Positions 45,253 to 54,742 are shown, numbered from the stretch's first letter. The stretch is DNA of 64,000 bases from Bacteroidota bacterium (GCA_947468275.1 CANIKO010000006.1:62001-126000), one strand, 5' to 3'. Numbers and translations: made by a program. Notes: generated by a model from the sequence alone, not told the origin.

Positions 45253-47847
45253 TTATTTCCCTCCAATGGTCACAGTTTTCTTTTTTACATGTTTTTTTCC
45301 ATCCAAACCAAACAACTCCGCATAAACAATATAAATTCCTATGGCGGTTTTTTTTCCGTCTTTATCCATTCCGTCCCAAAACCAGGTTTGATTAGTTCCA
45401 ATTGGCGCATTATTAACCAAAGTAATTACTAATTTTCCATAGGTATCGAATATAATAAGCGAGGCTTGCTGATTTTGCGAAGTGGATTGAATAGTAAATG
45501 ATACCAAATCATCCACACCATCCTCATCTGGCGAAAACAAGGTTGGTGAAATACTTAACCAATCGTCCGATTTATTTACCAATAATTTATGAGAATTAAC
45601 TAACCCCGGAGTGGCAAAACCACTTGTGGCAGCCGACGAAGTCCAGTTTGAAATTTCTGAAGATAAAATATCATAACTAATCCTTTCCAAAGAAACGCCT
45701 TCAAAATCAGTAAGAAATTGTAAGTGCATGGATTTGCTATAATCCAATTCATCAATGATGGTTTTTGTTTCATCCGCCAAACTTATATGTCCATAGTCAT
45801 CAGCCATTGTTGGTAGAGAATACATTTTAAAAAAAACCGTTGAATCACAATTTTTATAGTAGTCAGAAACCCAAGTAGGATTGGTTGTAAAAACCATAAA
45901 CGCATTTGGCAAAAGTACTGCTCCCGAAGTATCAATTAGGGTAATATCATCGGGTTGTTTATCCTTATCCAAATTATAAAGTATTAGATTTTTTAAAGAA
46001 AGAATTTTATCCGTTCTATTATAAATCTCAATAAAATCACAACCGCCTGTGGCTGGATTAAATAATATTTCATTAATAACGATATCGCCGGGTTTTGGCC
46101 TTTCGGCCATGATAATTTGAATACTCGTGTCGGAAACATTATTGCAATTGTCCATTATCCCTTTTACAATTAGGGTATAAAATTTATTCGGTTTCATTGG
46201 ATGAACAAGCTTTAATTCGAATATTTTCATAGTTACCAATACACTTTCAATAGTATTTTCGGTAATTAAATAATTTTTAATATCAGATGCCTTCAAACTA
46301 TCTATTGATTCATTAAAAGTTAGCTGAATTAACACATCCGATTTAATAGTTACTTTTTTTATAAATGGCTTTTCATTGTCAGGATTTAATTTTTTAACCG
46401 AATTTTTTTGGCCGGGACTTCCGCCAATTTTAGCTACCGATGCTTTAAAATTATTTGGATTACAAAGATTGTTATCATCAACCAACTCTATACTCCAACC
46501 GCCATCGGCTTTTAATTCATCTTGATAACTAGCTAAATCATATTTCACACCATGGATCAATTCTCCAGCAGCATTTTTCAGAAAAATTTCATCACCTGAA
46601 TTGTTAAGAGATGGAAATCCTTTTATGCCCAATGTTTTTCCAAACGGAGTAAACAAATTTTCATTACCAGCTTCACAAATAATTATAAAACTATCAGGTT
46701 CTAAAATACAATAAGGCAATTTTCCACCTGAAGTATTATCAGATAAAACACAATTTTGTACTTGCAATATTTTACCAGAACGATTATATAATTCAACATA
46801 TTCCTCTTTTGGTAATCCAACTAAAGGTTCAGGGTCGGGCATCAATTCATTTATAACAATATCATATTTTTGAGGCTTTTCAGTTTGAAACCATTTGAGT
46901 TGAAAAATGGTATCAGTTAACAGATTTCCAGCCTTGTCCACACAATTTTTAAGACCAAAATTATAAGTAGTATTAGCTGCCAAACTATTTACCATTGCTA
47001 ACTCTACAACCGAGCTATCGGCTGAAATAAACCGGCCGCTAAAAGGATTGCCAATAGTATTATTGATCTCAAAATTCAAAAGGTTTAAGGATTTCGAACT
47101 GAGTTTTTCCGAAAAGAAAATTTGTAGAGTATCGGGACTTTTTATTTCTACATTTTTTACAAATGGCTTGATGGTATCAGTAATTATTTTACCAATATAA
47201 AAATCATCAAAAATATGGCGGTTATGAAAACTAGTGGTGGATTGGCGAACTACAATTCCAAAATAATTAGATTTCTTAATTGTTGTATCCAAAACTGAGC
47301 CTACATAAATAAAATTATCGCCCAACCCGGTACTATCAAGCCATAGCATAAAATTTCGTTTTGCGTCGGAGGTTACTTTTATTTTAAAAACAGAACTTGA
47401 GTGATTCGTTGTTCCAACTTTTCCGTTTATTAAAGGGTTGTATAAATTACCCATCTTTTTGAGCAAACTTATATTATCGCTTGTGGTTCCAATTCGTAAT
47501 AAATACCCTGAATTATTACTTAATAAATTTGAAGAATCAGAAGTTAAAAACACCTCAACGTAATTAGTCGATGACGTATTAAATTGAAGATTAATGAAAA
47601 ATTCCCATTGGGTATTTTCAACAGATTTAGAAACCGTAGAAAGATTAAACCTATCGTTTAAAACTGAGCTATTAGATTGAAGTTTACCTGTAATAACTTT
47701 AAATTTTGCAGTATCACCAACCCATTGAGGATTAGATAGAAAATTGCCATCATCAAAGTTTTCAATGAATTGGGCATTGGAATCAATTGCTATAAATATT
47801 AAAACAAATGCCCAAATGCCATCAAACAAACAATTATATAATTTCAT
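45253..47847 (-). CDS. Secreted lamin-tail-domain protein with T9SS type B sorting domain
   Basis: An 864-residue protein with a hydrophobic N-terminus. Residues 25-215 resemble a LamG-like sandwich (FIENFDDGNFLSNPQWVGDT). Residues 225-330 form an Ig-like domain (VKNVEIKSPDTLQIFFSEKL). Lamin-tail domains follow at about 330-460 (DIVINELMPDPEPLVGLPKE) and 583-720 (GDIVINEILFNPATGGCDFI), separated by a second Ig-like unit. The C-terminus from SPTLFSPDEDGVDD with FDTYGKLV and WFWDGMDKDGKK is the gliding-motility/CHU-type (type B) sorting domain. Lamin-tail domains in bacteria often accompany secreted nucleases or phytases, but no enzyme domain is seen here. Confidence 0.86.
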   Translation of the reverse strand: MKLYNCLFDGIWAFVLIFIAIDSNAQFIENFDDGNFLSNPQWVGDTAKFKVITGKLQSNSSVLNDRFNLSTVSKSVENTQWEFFINLQFNTSSTNYVEVFLTSDSSNLLSNNSGYLLRIGTTSDNISLLKKMGNLYNPLINGKVGTTNHSSSVFKIKVTSDAKRNFMLWLDSTGLGDNFIYVGSVLDTTIKKSNYFGIVVRQSTTSFHNRHIFDDFYIGKIITDTIKPFVKNVEIKSPDTLQIFFSEKLSSKSLNLLNFEINNTIGNPFSGRFISADSSVVELAMVNSLAANTTYNFGLKNCVDKAGNLLTDTIFQLKWFQTEKPQKYDIVINELMPDPEPLVGLPKEEYVELYNRSGKILQVQNCVLSDNTSGGKLPYCILEPDSFIIICEAGNENLFTPFGKTLGIKGFPSLNNSGDEIFLKNAAGELIHGVKYDLASYQDELKADGGWSIELVDDNNLCNPNNFKASVAKIGGSPGQKNSVKKLNPDNEKPFIKKVTIKSDVLIQLTFNESIDSLKASDIKNYLITENTIESVLVTMKIFELKLVHPMKPNKFYTLIVKGIMDNCNNVSDTSIQIIMAERPKPGDIVINEILFNPATGGCDFIEIYNRTDKILSLKNLILYNLDKDKQPDDITLIDTSGAVLLPNAFMVFTTNPTWVSDYYKNCDSTVFFKMYSLPTMADDYGHISLADETKTIIDELDYSKSMHLQFLTDFEGVSLERISYDILSSEISNWTSSAATSGFATPGLVNSHKLLVNKSDDWLSISPTLFSPDEDGVDDLVSFTIQSTSQNQQASLIIFDTYGKLVITLVNNAPIGTNQTWFWDGMDKDGKKTAIGIYIVYAELFGLDGKKHVKKKTVTIGGK

Positions 47848-47991
47848 TATAATTGCGGATTAGACCTCAATTATAAGGGTTATAAACCAAATTTCCCAAT
47901 AATATTCATTGAAAACAATCAACTACATAAAAAGTCTTTTATTTTTGCTAATAAATTAGTATCTATTAAGAATTATAATTGAGTATTAATA

Positions 47992-49215
47992 ATGCCCGAA
48001 AAACACCCCAAACTTCTCATTCGTGATTCCTTTCTTTCTTCGGTATTTGTATTTTTTTGCATAGCTTTCTTTGCTTTGAATCCCTTTAATTTTAATGTAT
48101 TTAATGTTATAGGCGATAGTTTTAAGGACATTGAAATAACCGATATTATTTTCTCGGGCAAAAACCCAAAACGCCCCGAAATTGAAGCCAAAATATCAAA
48201 TGATATCGTTTTAATAAATGCTGCCGAACGAAGCCGTTCAGAAATTGCATTATTGATAAATAAAATTAATCTTGAAAATCCAGCTGTTATTGGCGTTGAT
48301 TTTATTTTTGAAGGGCCTAAAAACTCATTTGACGATAGTATATTGAAAGCTGCATTCGACAATACTCCTAAATTAGTATTAGCCTCGAAATTTAAAAATG
48401 AGGAAGAAAATCCCAAAGTGACATACATAGAAACCTCGCCAAGTTTGGGAAAGCAAACAGAAGGATATGCTAATCTAATGATTTCCTCGATGTATAATAC
48501 CGTAAGATATTTTAGAAAGAGTGATAACAATGGAAAAAATAAGGTAAATCCATTTGCCCTTGAAATAGTTAAGCATTTTGATTCTTCTAAGGCAGAATCT
48601 TTTATAAAAAGAGAAAATCAATTTGAAATTATTAATTATGAAGGCAATCTTAACACCCTGTATCATTTTAATGGAAATGATATAGAAAGCAACAACTTCC
48701 CAAAAGGATTTTTAAAAAATAAAATTGTACTGGTAGGATTTTTTGGATCCGATTGTAATGCCAATCCTGTATTGGATGATTATTTTTATACGCCATTAAA
48801 TGAAAAATTAGTAGACCGCAAATTGCCAGATACTTATGGAATAGTTATTCAAGCCAATATTATTAATATGATTTTGAAACAAAATTATATTAATAAAACT
48901 CCTGTGTGGTTTGAATGGATTTTCGGATTTTTAATATGCTTTCTCCATAATTTTATCTTTTTACGACATTATGTACACCGCCATCTTTGGTATCATTTTT
49001 ATGCTAAAATAATTCAATTGGCTACCACATTTCTGCTAATTTTATTTTGCATTTACCTTTTTAGGCAATTCCAGATTAAACTAAGTGCGTCGCCATTTAT
49101 TATTCCAGTTTTACTTACGGTTGATCTTTTGTATTTTTATGACACCTTAGTGAAATGGTTGAATAAAAAGTATAAAATAAGCACCTATTTCCTTACAGGG
49201 CCAATGCATCATTAA
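47992..49215 (+). CDS. CHASE2 domain membrane protein without output domain
   Basis: A 407-residue protein. An N-terminal hydrophobic segment (about 13-32) is followed by a periplasmic CHASE2 sensor domain, marked by DIVLINAAERSRSEIALLIN, NPAVIGVDFIFEG, FLKNKIVLVGFFG and YFYTPLNEK. Three transmembrane helices follow (about 300-390). CHASE2 proteins normally end in a cyclase, kinase or diguanylate cyclase; this one stops about 20 residues after the last helix. A FecR-like protein gene begins 5 bp downstream, a pairing that recurs with CHASE2. Confidence 0.83.
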   Translation: MPEKHPKLLIRDSFLSSVFVFFCIAFFALNPFNFNVFNVIGDSFKDIEITDIIFSGKNPKRPEIEAKISNDIVLINAAERSRSEIALLINKINLENPAVIGVDFIFEGPKNSFDDSILKAAFDNTPKLVLASKFKNEEENPKVTYIETSPSLGKQTEGYANLMISSMYNTVRYFRKSDNNGKNKVNPFALEIVKHFDSSKAESFIKRENQFEIINYEGNLNTLYHFNGNDIESNNFPKGFLKNKIVLVGFFGSDCNANPVLDDYFYTPLNEKLVDRKLPDTYGIVIQANIINMILKQNYINKTPVWFEWIFGFLICFLHNFIFLRHYVHRHLWYHFYAKIIQLATTFLLILFCIYLFRQFQIKLSASPFIIPVLLTVDLLYFYDTLVKWLNKKYKISTYFLTGPMHH

Positions 49216-49220
49216 AAACA

Positions 49221-50111
49221 ATGTTTAAAAAATATATAACGATACTATTTATCCTTACAAGCATTTTGGCTCAAGCCCAAAAGGTAAAAGTAGAATGGAT
49301 TTCTGGCAATGTAACCATTTATAAAAAAGGAACTACTTCATCTGCCAAAATTAAGAAGAACGAATATGTGGATTTGGCTGACCGGGTTTTTATGGGCGAC
49401 AAAGCTTTGTTAGTTGTTTCTGATAATTCAAAAAAACTTTATGAGGTAAAAAAGAAGGGTTATGTTACGGGAAAAGAACTTTCAGAAGGGCTTGAAAAAA
49501 CTAAAGATAGCGAGTATCAAAGATACATGGCATATATTTTAAAAGAGCTTAAAAGCCATGAGGGGGACATGAAATCTACTGAAAAAGGAATACCTGGGGC
49601 ACCCAGCCGCGGCGATGAATTTATGATTACAATGCCCGACACTATTAGAGTTTTTACATACGAACAACTGCCCGTGAGATGGATCAGCAGTATTAATACC
49701 GAAATGATAAATGTGCAATTGGTAACTGAAGCAAAACATATACTTTTGGATTTGGATGTTAATGGCGATCAGTTTTGGTTTAATAATATCAATACTTATT
49801 TTTTAGTTAAAAAAACACTAAATCTTTTGGTGTATGAACTCAAAACAGATGGCACAAAAACACTTAAAAGCAAAATTGTAATTAAGCAAGCAACTATTGA
49901 CGAAGAAAAGACTAAAAAAGAATTTGATTCAGAATTTTTAGAAATTCAAGATGTTCGTCTAAACCGCATCGCTAAAGCCGTAAAATGGGAAATAAATCAA
50001 TATTATCTCAAGGCCTTGGATGTATATAAAATACTATTACTCGACTATCCTGAAGATGAAATGGTAAAAACCAGTTTTGCTGCATTTACAGAACGAACTG
50101 GCTTGGAATAG
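49221..50111 (+). CDS. Exported FecR-like protein partnered with CHASE2
   Basis: A 296-residue protein with signal peptide MFKKYITILFILTSILAQA. The mature start KVKVEWISGNVTIYKKGTTS followed by KIKKNEYVDLADRVFMGDKA resembles the small beta domain of FecR proteins. The middle has an Ig-like unit (IRVFTYEQLPVRWISS). The C-terminal 60 residues are helical and may be a TPR pair (AVKWEINQYYLKALDVYKIL). It should lie in the periplasm and could bind the CHASE2 domain of the gene 5 bp upstream. The family identity is moderate. Confidence 0.65.
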   Translation: MFKKYITILFILTSILAQAQKVKVEWISGNVTIYKKGTTSSAKIKKNEYVDLADRVFMGDKALLVVSDNSKKLYEVKKKGYVTGKELSEGLEKTKDSEYQRYMAYILKELKSHEGDMKSTEKGIPGAPSRGDEFMITMPDTIRVFTYEQLPVRWISSINTEMINVQLVTEAKHILLDLDVNGDQFWFNNINTYFLVKKTLNLLVYELKTDGTKTLKSKIVIKQATIDEEKTKKEFDSEFLEIQDVRLNRIAKAVKWEINQYYLKALDVYKILLLDYPEDEMVKTSFAAFTERTGLE

Positions 50112-50247
50112 ATAAAATTAATAGCGGTCTGTTCTTTAAAATGAAGGTCACCGCTCAAATATTAGTATAAAGTCTTTGTTTTAATTTTTCGTTCCCTTGT
50201 AATTTTATTAAAATTACTGTTGGTTTGAAACACCTTAATTTTTATTC

Positions 50248-51528
50248 ATGATTTCGCAGGTAGTTTTCTTAATTCTTTTTAGTATAGCCGTTTATTTCTT
50301 TGTAAAAAACATTGGTAAAATTCGCCGCAATATCCTTTTGGGAAAGGATAAAGACCTAACCAACAACAAATCGGCTCGCTGGAAAAATATGGCACTTATG
50401 GCTTTGGGCCAAAAACGAATGTTTGATCGACCTGTTTCGGCCTTTTTTCATATTCTTATTTATGTTGGATTTATCCTTATTAATCTGGAAGTTTTAGAAA
50501 TATTTATAGATGGGGCGGCCGGAACACATCGTTTTTTTGAAGAATACTTAGGTGATTTTTATTTTTTCCTGATTGGATTTTTTGAGGTTTTGGCCTTGGG
50601 AGTTTTTGTGGCTGCCGTAGCTTTTTTAGCCCGAAGATATATTACCAAAGTTCCACGATTGCGACATTCTGATTTGGCAGGTTTTCCTGTAAAAGATGCA
50701 ACCTTAATTTTAGTAATTGAATTGGTATTGATGGGAGCTGTTTTGATAATGAACATTACCGATGTGGAGTTGCAAAGCCAAGCGTGGTTGCCCGTTAGCA
50801 TGTGGTTTGCTCCTTTTGTTGAAAATTTGGACACTTTAGCATTACATTCTATCGAACGGTTTGCCTGGTGGAGCCACCTTGTAGGTATTTTACTATTCCT
50901 TAATTATCTTCCTTTTTCTAAGCATTTCCATATTATCACAGCATTTCCTAATACATGGTATGCTAATTTAAACCCAAAAGGACAGTTTGAAAATATGGCT
51001 TCTGTTCAGCAGGAAGTTACCTTAATGATGGATCCATCCGCTCAGCCACCTGATGGCTATGAGCCTCCTACTAGTTTTGGGGTAAAAGATGTTTTTGACC
51101 TAAGTTGGAAAAACTTACTCGACGCCTATTCATGCACCGAATGTGGCCGTTGCACCTCCGTTTGCCCGGCCAATACTACCGGCAAATTATTGTCACCTCG
51201 CCGTGTGGTAATGCAGGTGCGTGATCGATTGGAAGAAGTGGGCAGAAACATTGACAAACATGGCAACGATTTTAAAGATGATAAAGACCTTCACAGTTAT
51301 ATATCTGCTGAAGAACTTTGGGCCTGCACCACTTGCAATGCCTGCGTGCAAGCTTGTCCGGTTCAAATAAATCCTATGGAAATTATTTACGACATGCGCC
51401 AGTATTTGGTAATGGAAAAATCCGAAGCACCAACTGAACTAAACGGTATGTTTACCAACCTTGAAAACAACGGAGCCCCTTGGCAATTTTCAGCGATGGA
51501 CCGGGGAAATTGGGCGAAGGACGTATAA
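50248..51528 (+). CDS. HdrD/GlcF-like iron-sulfur membrane protein
   Basis: A 426-residue protein. The N-terminal half has about five membrane segments resembling the heme-binding nitrate reductase gamma-type subunit (FFHILIYVGFILINLEVLEI, HSIERFAWWSHLVGILLF). Two 4Fe-4S ferredoxin motifs follow: Cys296, 299, 302 and 306 (CTECGRCTSVCP) and Cys360, 363, 366 and 370 (CTTCNACVQACP). It likely passes electrons between the membrane pool and a cytoplasmic partner. In other Bacteroidota I recall a CCG-domain Fe-S gene immediately downstream; here that place is taken by repeat sequence. Confidence 0.88.
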   Translation: MISQVVFLILFSIAVYFFVKNIGKIRRNILLGKDKDLTNNKSARWKNMALMALGQKRMFDRPVSAFFHILIYVGFILINLEVLEIFIDGAAGTHRFFEEYLGDFYFFLIGFFEVLALGVFVAAVAFLARRYITKVPRLRHSDLAGFPVKDATLILVIELVLMGAVLIMNITDVELQSQAWLPVSMWFAPFVENLDTLALHSIERFAWWSHLVGILLFLNYLPFSKHFHIITAFPNTWYANLNPKGQFENMASVQQEVTLMMDPSAQPPDGYEPPTSFGVKDVFDLSWKNLLDAYSCTECGRCTSVCPANTTGKLLSPRRVVMQVRDRLEEVGRNIDKHGNDFKDDKDLHSYISAEELWACTTCNACVQACPVQINPMEIIYDMRQYLVMEKSEAPTELNGMFTNLENNGAPWQFSAMDRGNWAKDV

Positions 51529-51588
51529 TCAATCTTTTTTTTATGTAAACCTTTCTTATTGTTTTTAACAACCATGGCTTTGGGTTCT

Positions 51589-51751
51589 GGAGCGTTGGGT
51601 TGCCAGACCGAGGAACGAGGTTAGCGAATACCCGTAAAAATAAATATTAATGAATGAGACAAAAATACGGGCGTGTGCTTTGTTGTGCGGTAGGAGTATA
51701 TTTCTGGCTTGATTTTTTTTGTTACTTTTTTCATCTAAGGAAAAAAGTGAC
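51589..51751. repeat. Foldback element, partial one-arm copy
   Basis: This stretch resembles one arm of the elements at 13773 and 52305: GGAGCGTTGGGTTGCC is the complement of the block near GGCATCCCAACGCACC, then AAAATACGGGCGTGTG and GGAGTATATTTCTGGCTTGA with TTACTTTTTTCATC. It carries about 50 bp of extra sequence in the middle. It lies between the HdrD-like gene and the convergent gene at 51826; nothing else is seen in that 297-bp gap. Confidence 0.65.
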
Positions 51752-51825
51752 ACAGTATCAAAAGGCAAAATATAGCTACAACAAACTACTTAGCTATCAA
51801 AATTAATTTCACCACGATAGTATTC

Positions 51826-52203
51826 CTAATTTTCTTCCGGATTAATACTAATTTCATAGGGTACAAACACAAAGCTTGCCCCACCTTCTGAAATTATAAA
51901 GATGCAGATATTTTTTTCAGGGTCTTTATAACTGGTTTTAAACAATTCATCTTTACCGGCTTCAATAAGTTTGTGCTCCATAAATTCTTCAATGGTAGAA
52001 GCACTTATACTCCAGCTCATGGCCAGTTCAGCGTGGTCTAATATTATCTCACCAATCGGAATTTTTACTTGATGTGCTATAAAAATCGGGTATTCCGATA
52101 ATCCTTCTTTAATAATATCCCGCGATACTTCTTTTATCGAAGGTTTAAAAAGTATTAAATCACCTTTAAGGCTTTGTAAGTCGGCTTTTAGTATGTCGTT
52201 CAT
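51826..52203 (-). CDS. Hypothetical protein between repeat copies
   Basis: A 125-residue soluble acidic protein I do not recognise, with sequence such as SWSISASTIEEFMEHKLIEA and SEGGASFVFVPYEISINPEE. No signal peptide or membrane segment. A perfect -7 box (52215-52222) lies 11 bases before its ATG, which supports it being a gene. It is flanked by the one-arm repeat on one side and the full foldback copy on the other. Confidence 0.6.
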   Translation of the reverse strand: MNDILKADLQSLKGDLILFKPSIKEVSRDIIKEGLSEYPIFIAHQVKIPIGEIILDHAELAMSWSISASTIEEFMEHKLIEAGKDELFKTSYKDPEKNICIFIISEGGASFVFVPYEISINPEEN

Positions 52204-52214
52204 TTATGAATGTT

Positions 52215-52222
52215 CAAAATTA
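52215..52222 (-). promoter_or_regulatory. Promoter -7 element TAATTTTG
   Basis: Perfect TAnnTTTG match on the minus strand, 11 bases before the ATG at 52203. Confidence 0.5.
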
Positions 52223-52304
52223 ATACTTCTAAAATCTTTAATCGATGTTCTTTCTTGTTAAATAACTTTTTAAATTATTTTCAACTTAGAAGATATTGAC
52301 TTGC

Positions 52305-52672
52305 ATTAGGGGCTGTCCGCCCCTATAACCCTGACCTTCTTTTTTGCTTGACAAAAAAAGAAGGCAAAAAAGTCAAGCTAAAAATATACTCCAACCGCAC
52401 TATCTAAAACACGCCCGTATTTTTAGCAACCCATCACACCTTAACCCGAAGGATTTGATATCAAACAAAAATTTGTCAGTTTATAGCCGTGTGGTGGGAG
52501 GTCAGAAATGCGGGCCGAGCTCCGGAATGAGCGTGGAAGCATTTTTCTGACTTGATTTTTTTGTTTACTTTTTTCATCAAGGACACCGTAGGTTCATGAA
52601 CACCTTTAAAATAAATAGCAAATCAGTGAATAAAAAAGTAAATAGGAGTTATAGAGGGCAAAGCCCTCTAAT
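52305..52672. repeat. Foldback (long inverted) repeat element, copy 2
   Basis: A 368-bp copy of the element at 13773-14091. Ends are ATTAGGGGCTGTCCGCCCCT and, inverted, ATTAGAGGGCTTTGCCCTCT. Conserved blocks include TATAACCCTGACCTTCTTTT, GGGAGGTCAGAAATGCGGGC and GGAATGAGCGTGGAAGCAT. It carries about 50 bp not in copy 1, starting GGACACCGTAGGTTCATGAA, inserted in the right arm. It lies between the starts of the gene at 51826 and the end of selD. ORFs inside it do not match those in copy 1. Confidence 0.8.
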
Positions 52673-52697
52673 TCTATTAAATGAATAATGCTAATAA

Positions 52698-53726
52698 TTA
52701 TTTAAAACTAACCCCTTCTCCATTCATAAAAACCCCAATCTTGTAAATTTGGATTTTATTTTCTTTACAAAAAGTCTCAAAATTATTGGTGAAATTTGAA
52801 TCAATAGCAACCATTAATCCTCCGTTGGTTTGCGGGTCGTTAACAATCGCAAATAAATCATCGGGCAAGTTAAATGTGAATTTTTCAAATGAATTCCAGT
52901 TGCGGGTGGTATTGCCGGGAATAATAAATTGCGCAGCCAATTGTTTGGATTCTTCAATTACAGGTAAGGATTTTGAGATAATTTCTGCTCCTAAATTTGC
53001 TCCCTTGCACATTTCCAAAAGATGCCCTAATAAGCCAAATCCTGTAACATCAGTCATTGCATTTACATAACTTAGACTACCGAACAAATTACCCTCACTG
53101 TTGATTTGTGTTGTAATGGAAATAAGTGTTTTTAATCCATCTTCACTTAGTTTTCCTTTTTTAATAGCCGTAGCTAAAATGCCTGTTCCAATGGGTTTAG
53201 TAATATAAATAACATCACCGGTCATTGCCCCGTTATTTGTTTTAAGTTGATTTGGGCTACAAATTCCTGTAACAGACAATCCAAAAATAGGTTCCTGAAT
53301 TTTTATGCTATGGCCTCCGGCTAAAGGAATATTTACCCTGTCACAAATTTCAATGGCTCCCCGCAAAACCTTATTTGCTATTTCGGGCGAAAGTTTATCG
53401 GTGGGCCAACCCAAAAGTGCATTGGCCATCAATGGTTTTCCACCCATAGCAAAAATATCACTGATGGCATTTGCTGCCGCTATTTGGCCATAAATATAAG
53501 GGTCATCTACAATCGGAGTAAAAAAATCAGCAGTTTGAATTAATAAGTCCCCATTGGGCAATTTCATTACGGAAGCATCGTCGGCACTATTATTACCAAC
53601 TATTAAACCCGGAAAGTCGGCTCCTGTTTTAAGGTCTTTAATTATCTCTTCTAACTCACTCGGATGTATTTTACATCCGCATCCTGCGCCACTGCTAAAT
53701 TGGGTAAGCTTTACTGATTCTGTCAT
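52698..53726 (-). CDS. selD: Selenide, water dikinase (selenophosphate synthetase)
   Basis: A 342-residue enzyme that makes selenophosphate from selenide and ATP. The N-terminal loop LTQFSSGAGCGCKIHP carries catalytic Cys16 and Lys19, equivalent to E. coli Cys17 and Lys20; it is a Cys, not Sec, form. DDASVMKLPNGDLLIQTADF, ANAISDIFAMGGKP and LAGGHSIKIQEPIFGLSV supply the Asp residues binding Mg-ATP. Its start overlaps the selU stop by 4 bases. No selA, selB or tRNA-Sec is seen, so here the product probably serves tRNA 2-selenouridine. Confidence 0.97.
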   Translation of the reverse strand: MTESVKLTQFSSGAGCGCKIHPSELEEIIKDLKTGADFPGLIVGNNSADDASVMKLPNGDLLIQTADFFTPIVDDPYIYGQIAAANAISDIFAMGGKPLMANALLGWPTDKLSPEIANKVLRGAIEICDRVNIPLAGGHSIKIQEPIFGLSVTGICSPNQLKTNNGAMTGDVIYITKPIGTGILATAIKKGKLSEDGLKTLISITTQINSEGNLFGSLSYVNAMTDVTGFGLLGHLLEMCKGANLGAEIISKSLPVIEESKQLAAQFIIPGNTTRNWNSFEKFTFNLPDDLFAIVNDPQTNGGLMVAIDSNFTNNFETFCKENKIQIYKIGVFMNGEGVSFK

Positions 53727-54742
53727 TTCGTTTTTTCTGTTAATTTTTTTGCAATTTTCAAGGGGTTCAAGATCTTAAAGGGAAAATAGGAAATATTGGT
53801 AGTGTCCTTATTTTCCAAGCCATACAAATAGGCTTTATCATAATAAATTAAGGCAATGGAAGCAGCTGAAACCAAATCATCGTTATCAATCATTTCAAGG
53901 GCAAGCTTCACATTTTGCCCGCCCAATTTTTTACCAATCCGTTCATAGGCTTCCTTTATTTCCTGCACATTGTAGTTTCCGTAAATGGTCATCAAATGAT
54001 TGAGACGTTCTTCAAACGGAATATCCAAAACATACAAGGGCGCTTTTCGATAGTTATAATAAAATTCGGAAGGGATAAAAACCGTTCCGATGGTATGGCT
54101 TTCATCTTCTACCCAAATGGTTTTTTGAGCATCGAAATTTTGAAGCATTTTGTAAAGATTATTCCCGAATTGTTCGGTAGTTGGTTGGGGCGATTCGCCT
54201 ATGCGCCCAAAGGCCGAGCCTTTGTGATTGGCCAAAGCTTCCAGGTCTATTACTTGTTCATTTTGCTTGGCCAATTCAGCCAATACTTGTGTTTTTCCGC
54301 TGCCTGTTTTTCCGCCTATTACTTTAAAATTCCAGGGCTTTTTAAATTCGGATAAAATATGGTTTCTGTAGGCTTTATAGCCCCCTTTTAAAACCACACA
54401 GTCAATACCCGCGGTTTGTAATAATATGGCCATACTTCCGCTTCGCATGCCACCCCGCCAGCAGTGAATGTATAACGGTTTTCCATTACTTAATTTTAAA
54501 GCTTTTTCGGCAAAGTCTTTTAATTTTGGACCCACAATTTCCAAACCTTTCAGCAACGCTTCGGTTTTGCCTTTTTGCTTGTAAAGCGTGCCTACAATGG
54601 CTCGTTCTTCATTGGTAAATAAGGGGAAAGAAATGGCCTCGGGTATGTGTCCGTTTTCAAATTCCTTAGGCGACCGAACATCCAAAACAACTCCGCCTGT
54701 AGAAGCTGATAAAAACGATGCAGGTGCGAGTGATTGTGCCAA
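53723..54742 (-). CDS. selU: tRNA 2-selenouridine synthase
   Basis: A 339-residue enzyme (MnmH/YbbB) that replaces sulfur with selenium at U34 of tRNA-Lys, Glu and Gln, using selenophosphate from SelD. A rhodanese domain comes first (VVLDVRSPKEFENGHIPEAI) with catalytic Cys94 in HCWRGGMRS; a P-loop domain follows with Walker A GGKTGSGKT at 143-151. The first credible start is a TTG at 54742; there is no upstream ATG in frame before the tRNA gene, and the next Met is deep inside the rhodanese domain. It lies 20 bases after tRNA-Arg on the same strand. Confidence 0.95.
   Translation of the reverse strand: MAQSLAPASFLSASTGGVVLDVRSPKEFENGHIPEAISFPLFTNEERAIVGTLYKQKGKTEALLKGLEIVGPKLKDFAEKALKLSNGKPLYIHCWRGGMRSGSMAILLQTAGIDCVVLKGGYKAYRNHILSEFKKPWNFKVIGGKTGSGKTQVLAELAKQNEQVIDLEALANHKGSAFGRIGESPQPTTEQFGNNLYKMLQNFDAQKTIWVEDESHTIGTVFIPSEFYYNYRKAPLYVLDIPFEERLNHLMTIYGNYNVQEIKEAYERIGKKLGGQNVKLALEMIDNDDLVSAASIALIYYDKAYLYGLENKDTTNISYFPFKILNPLKIAKKLTEKTK

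Noticed and set aside
52698-53726. Selenocysteine in SelD or a Sec decoding system
   Set aside because: The active site is Cys16, no in-frame TGA is read through, and no tRNA-Sec, selA or selB is present; the context fits 2-selenouridine.
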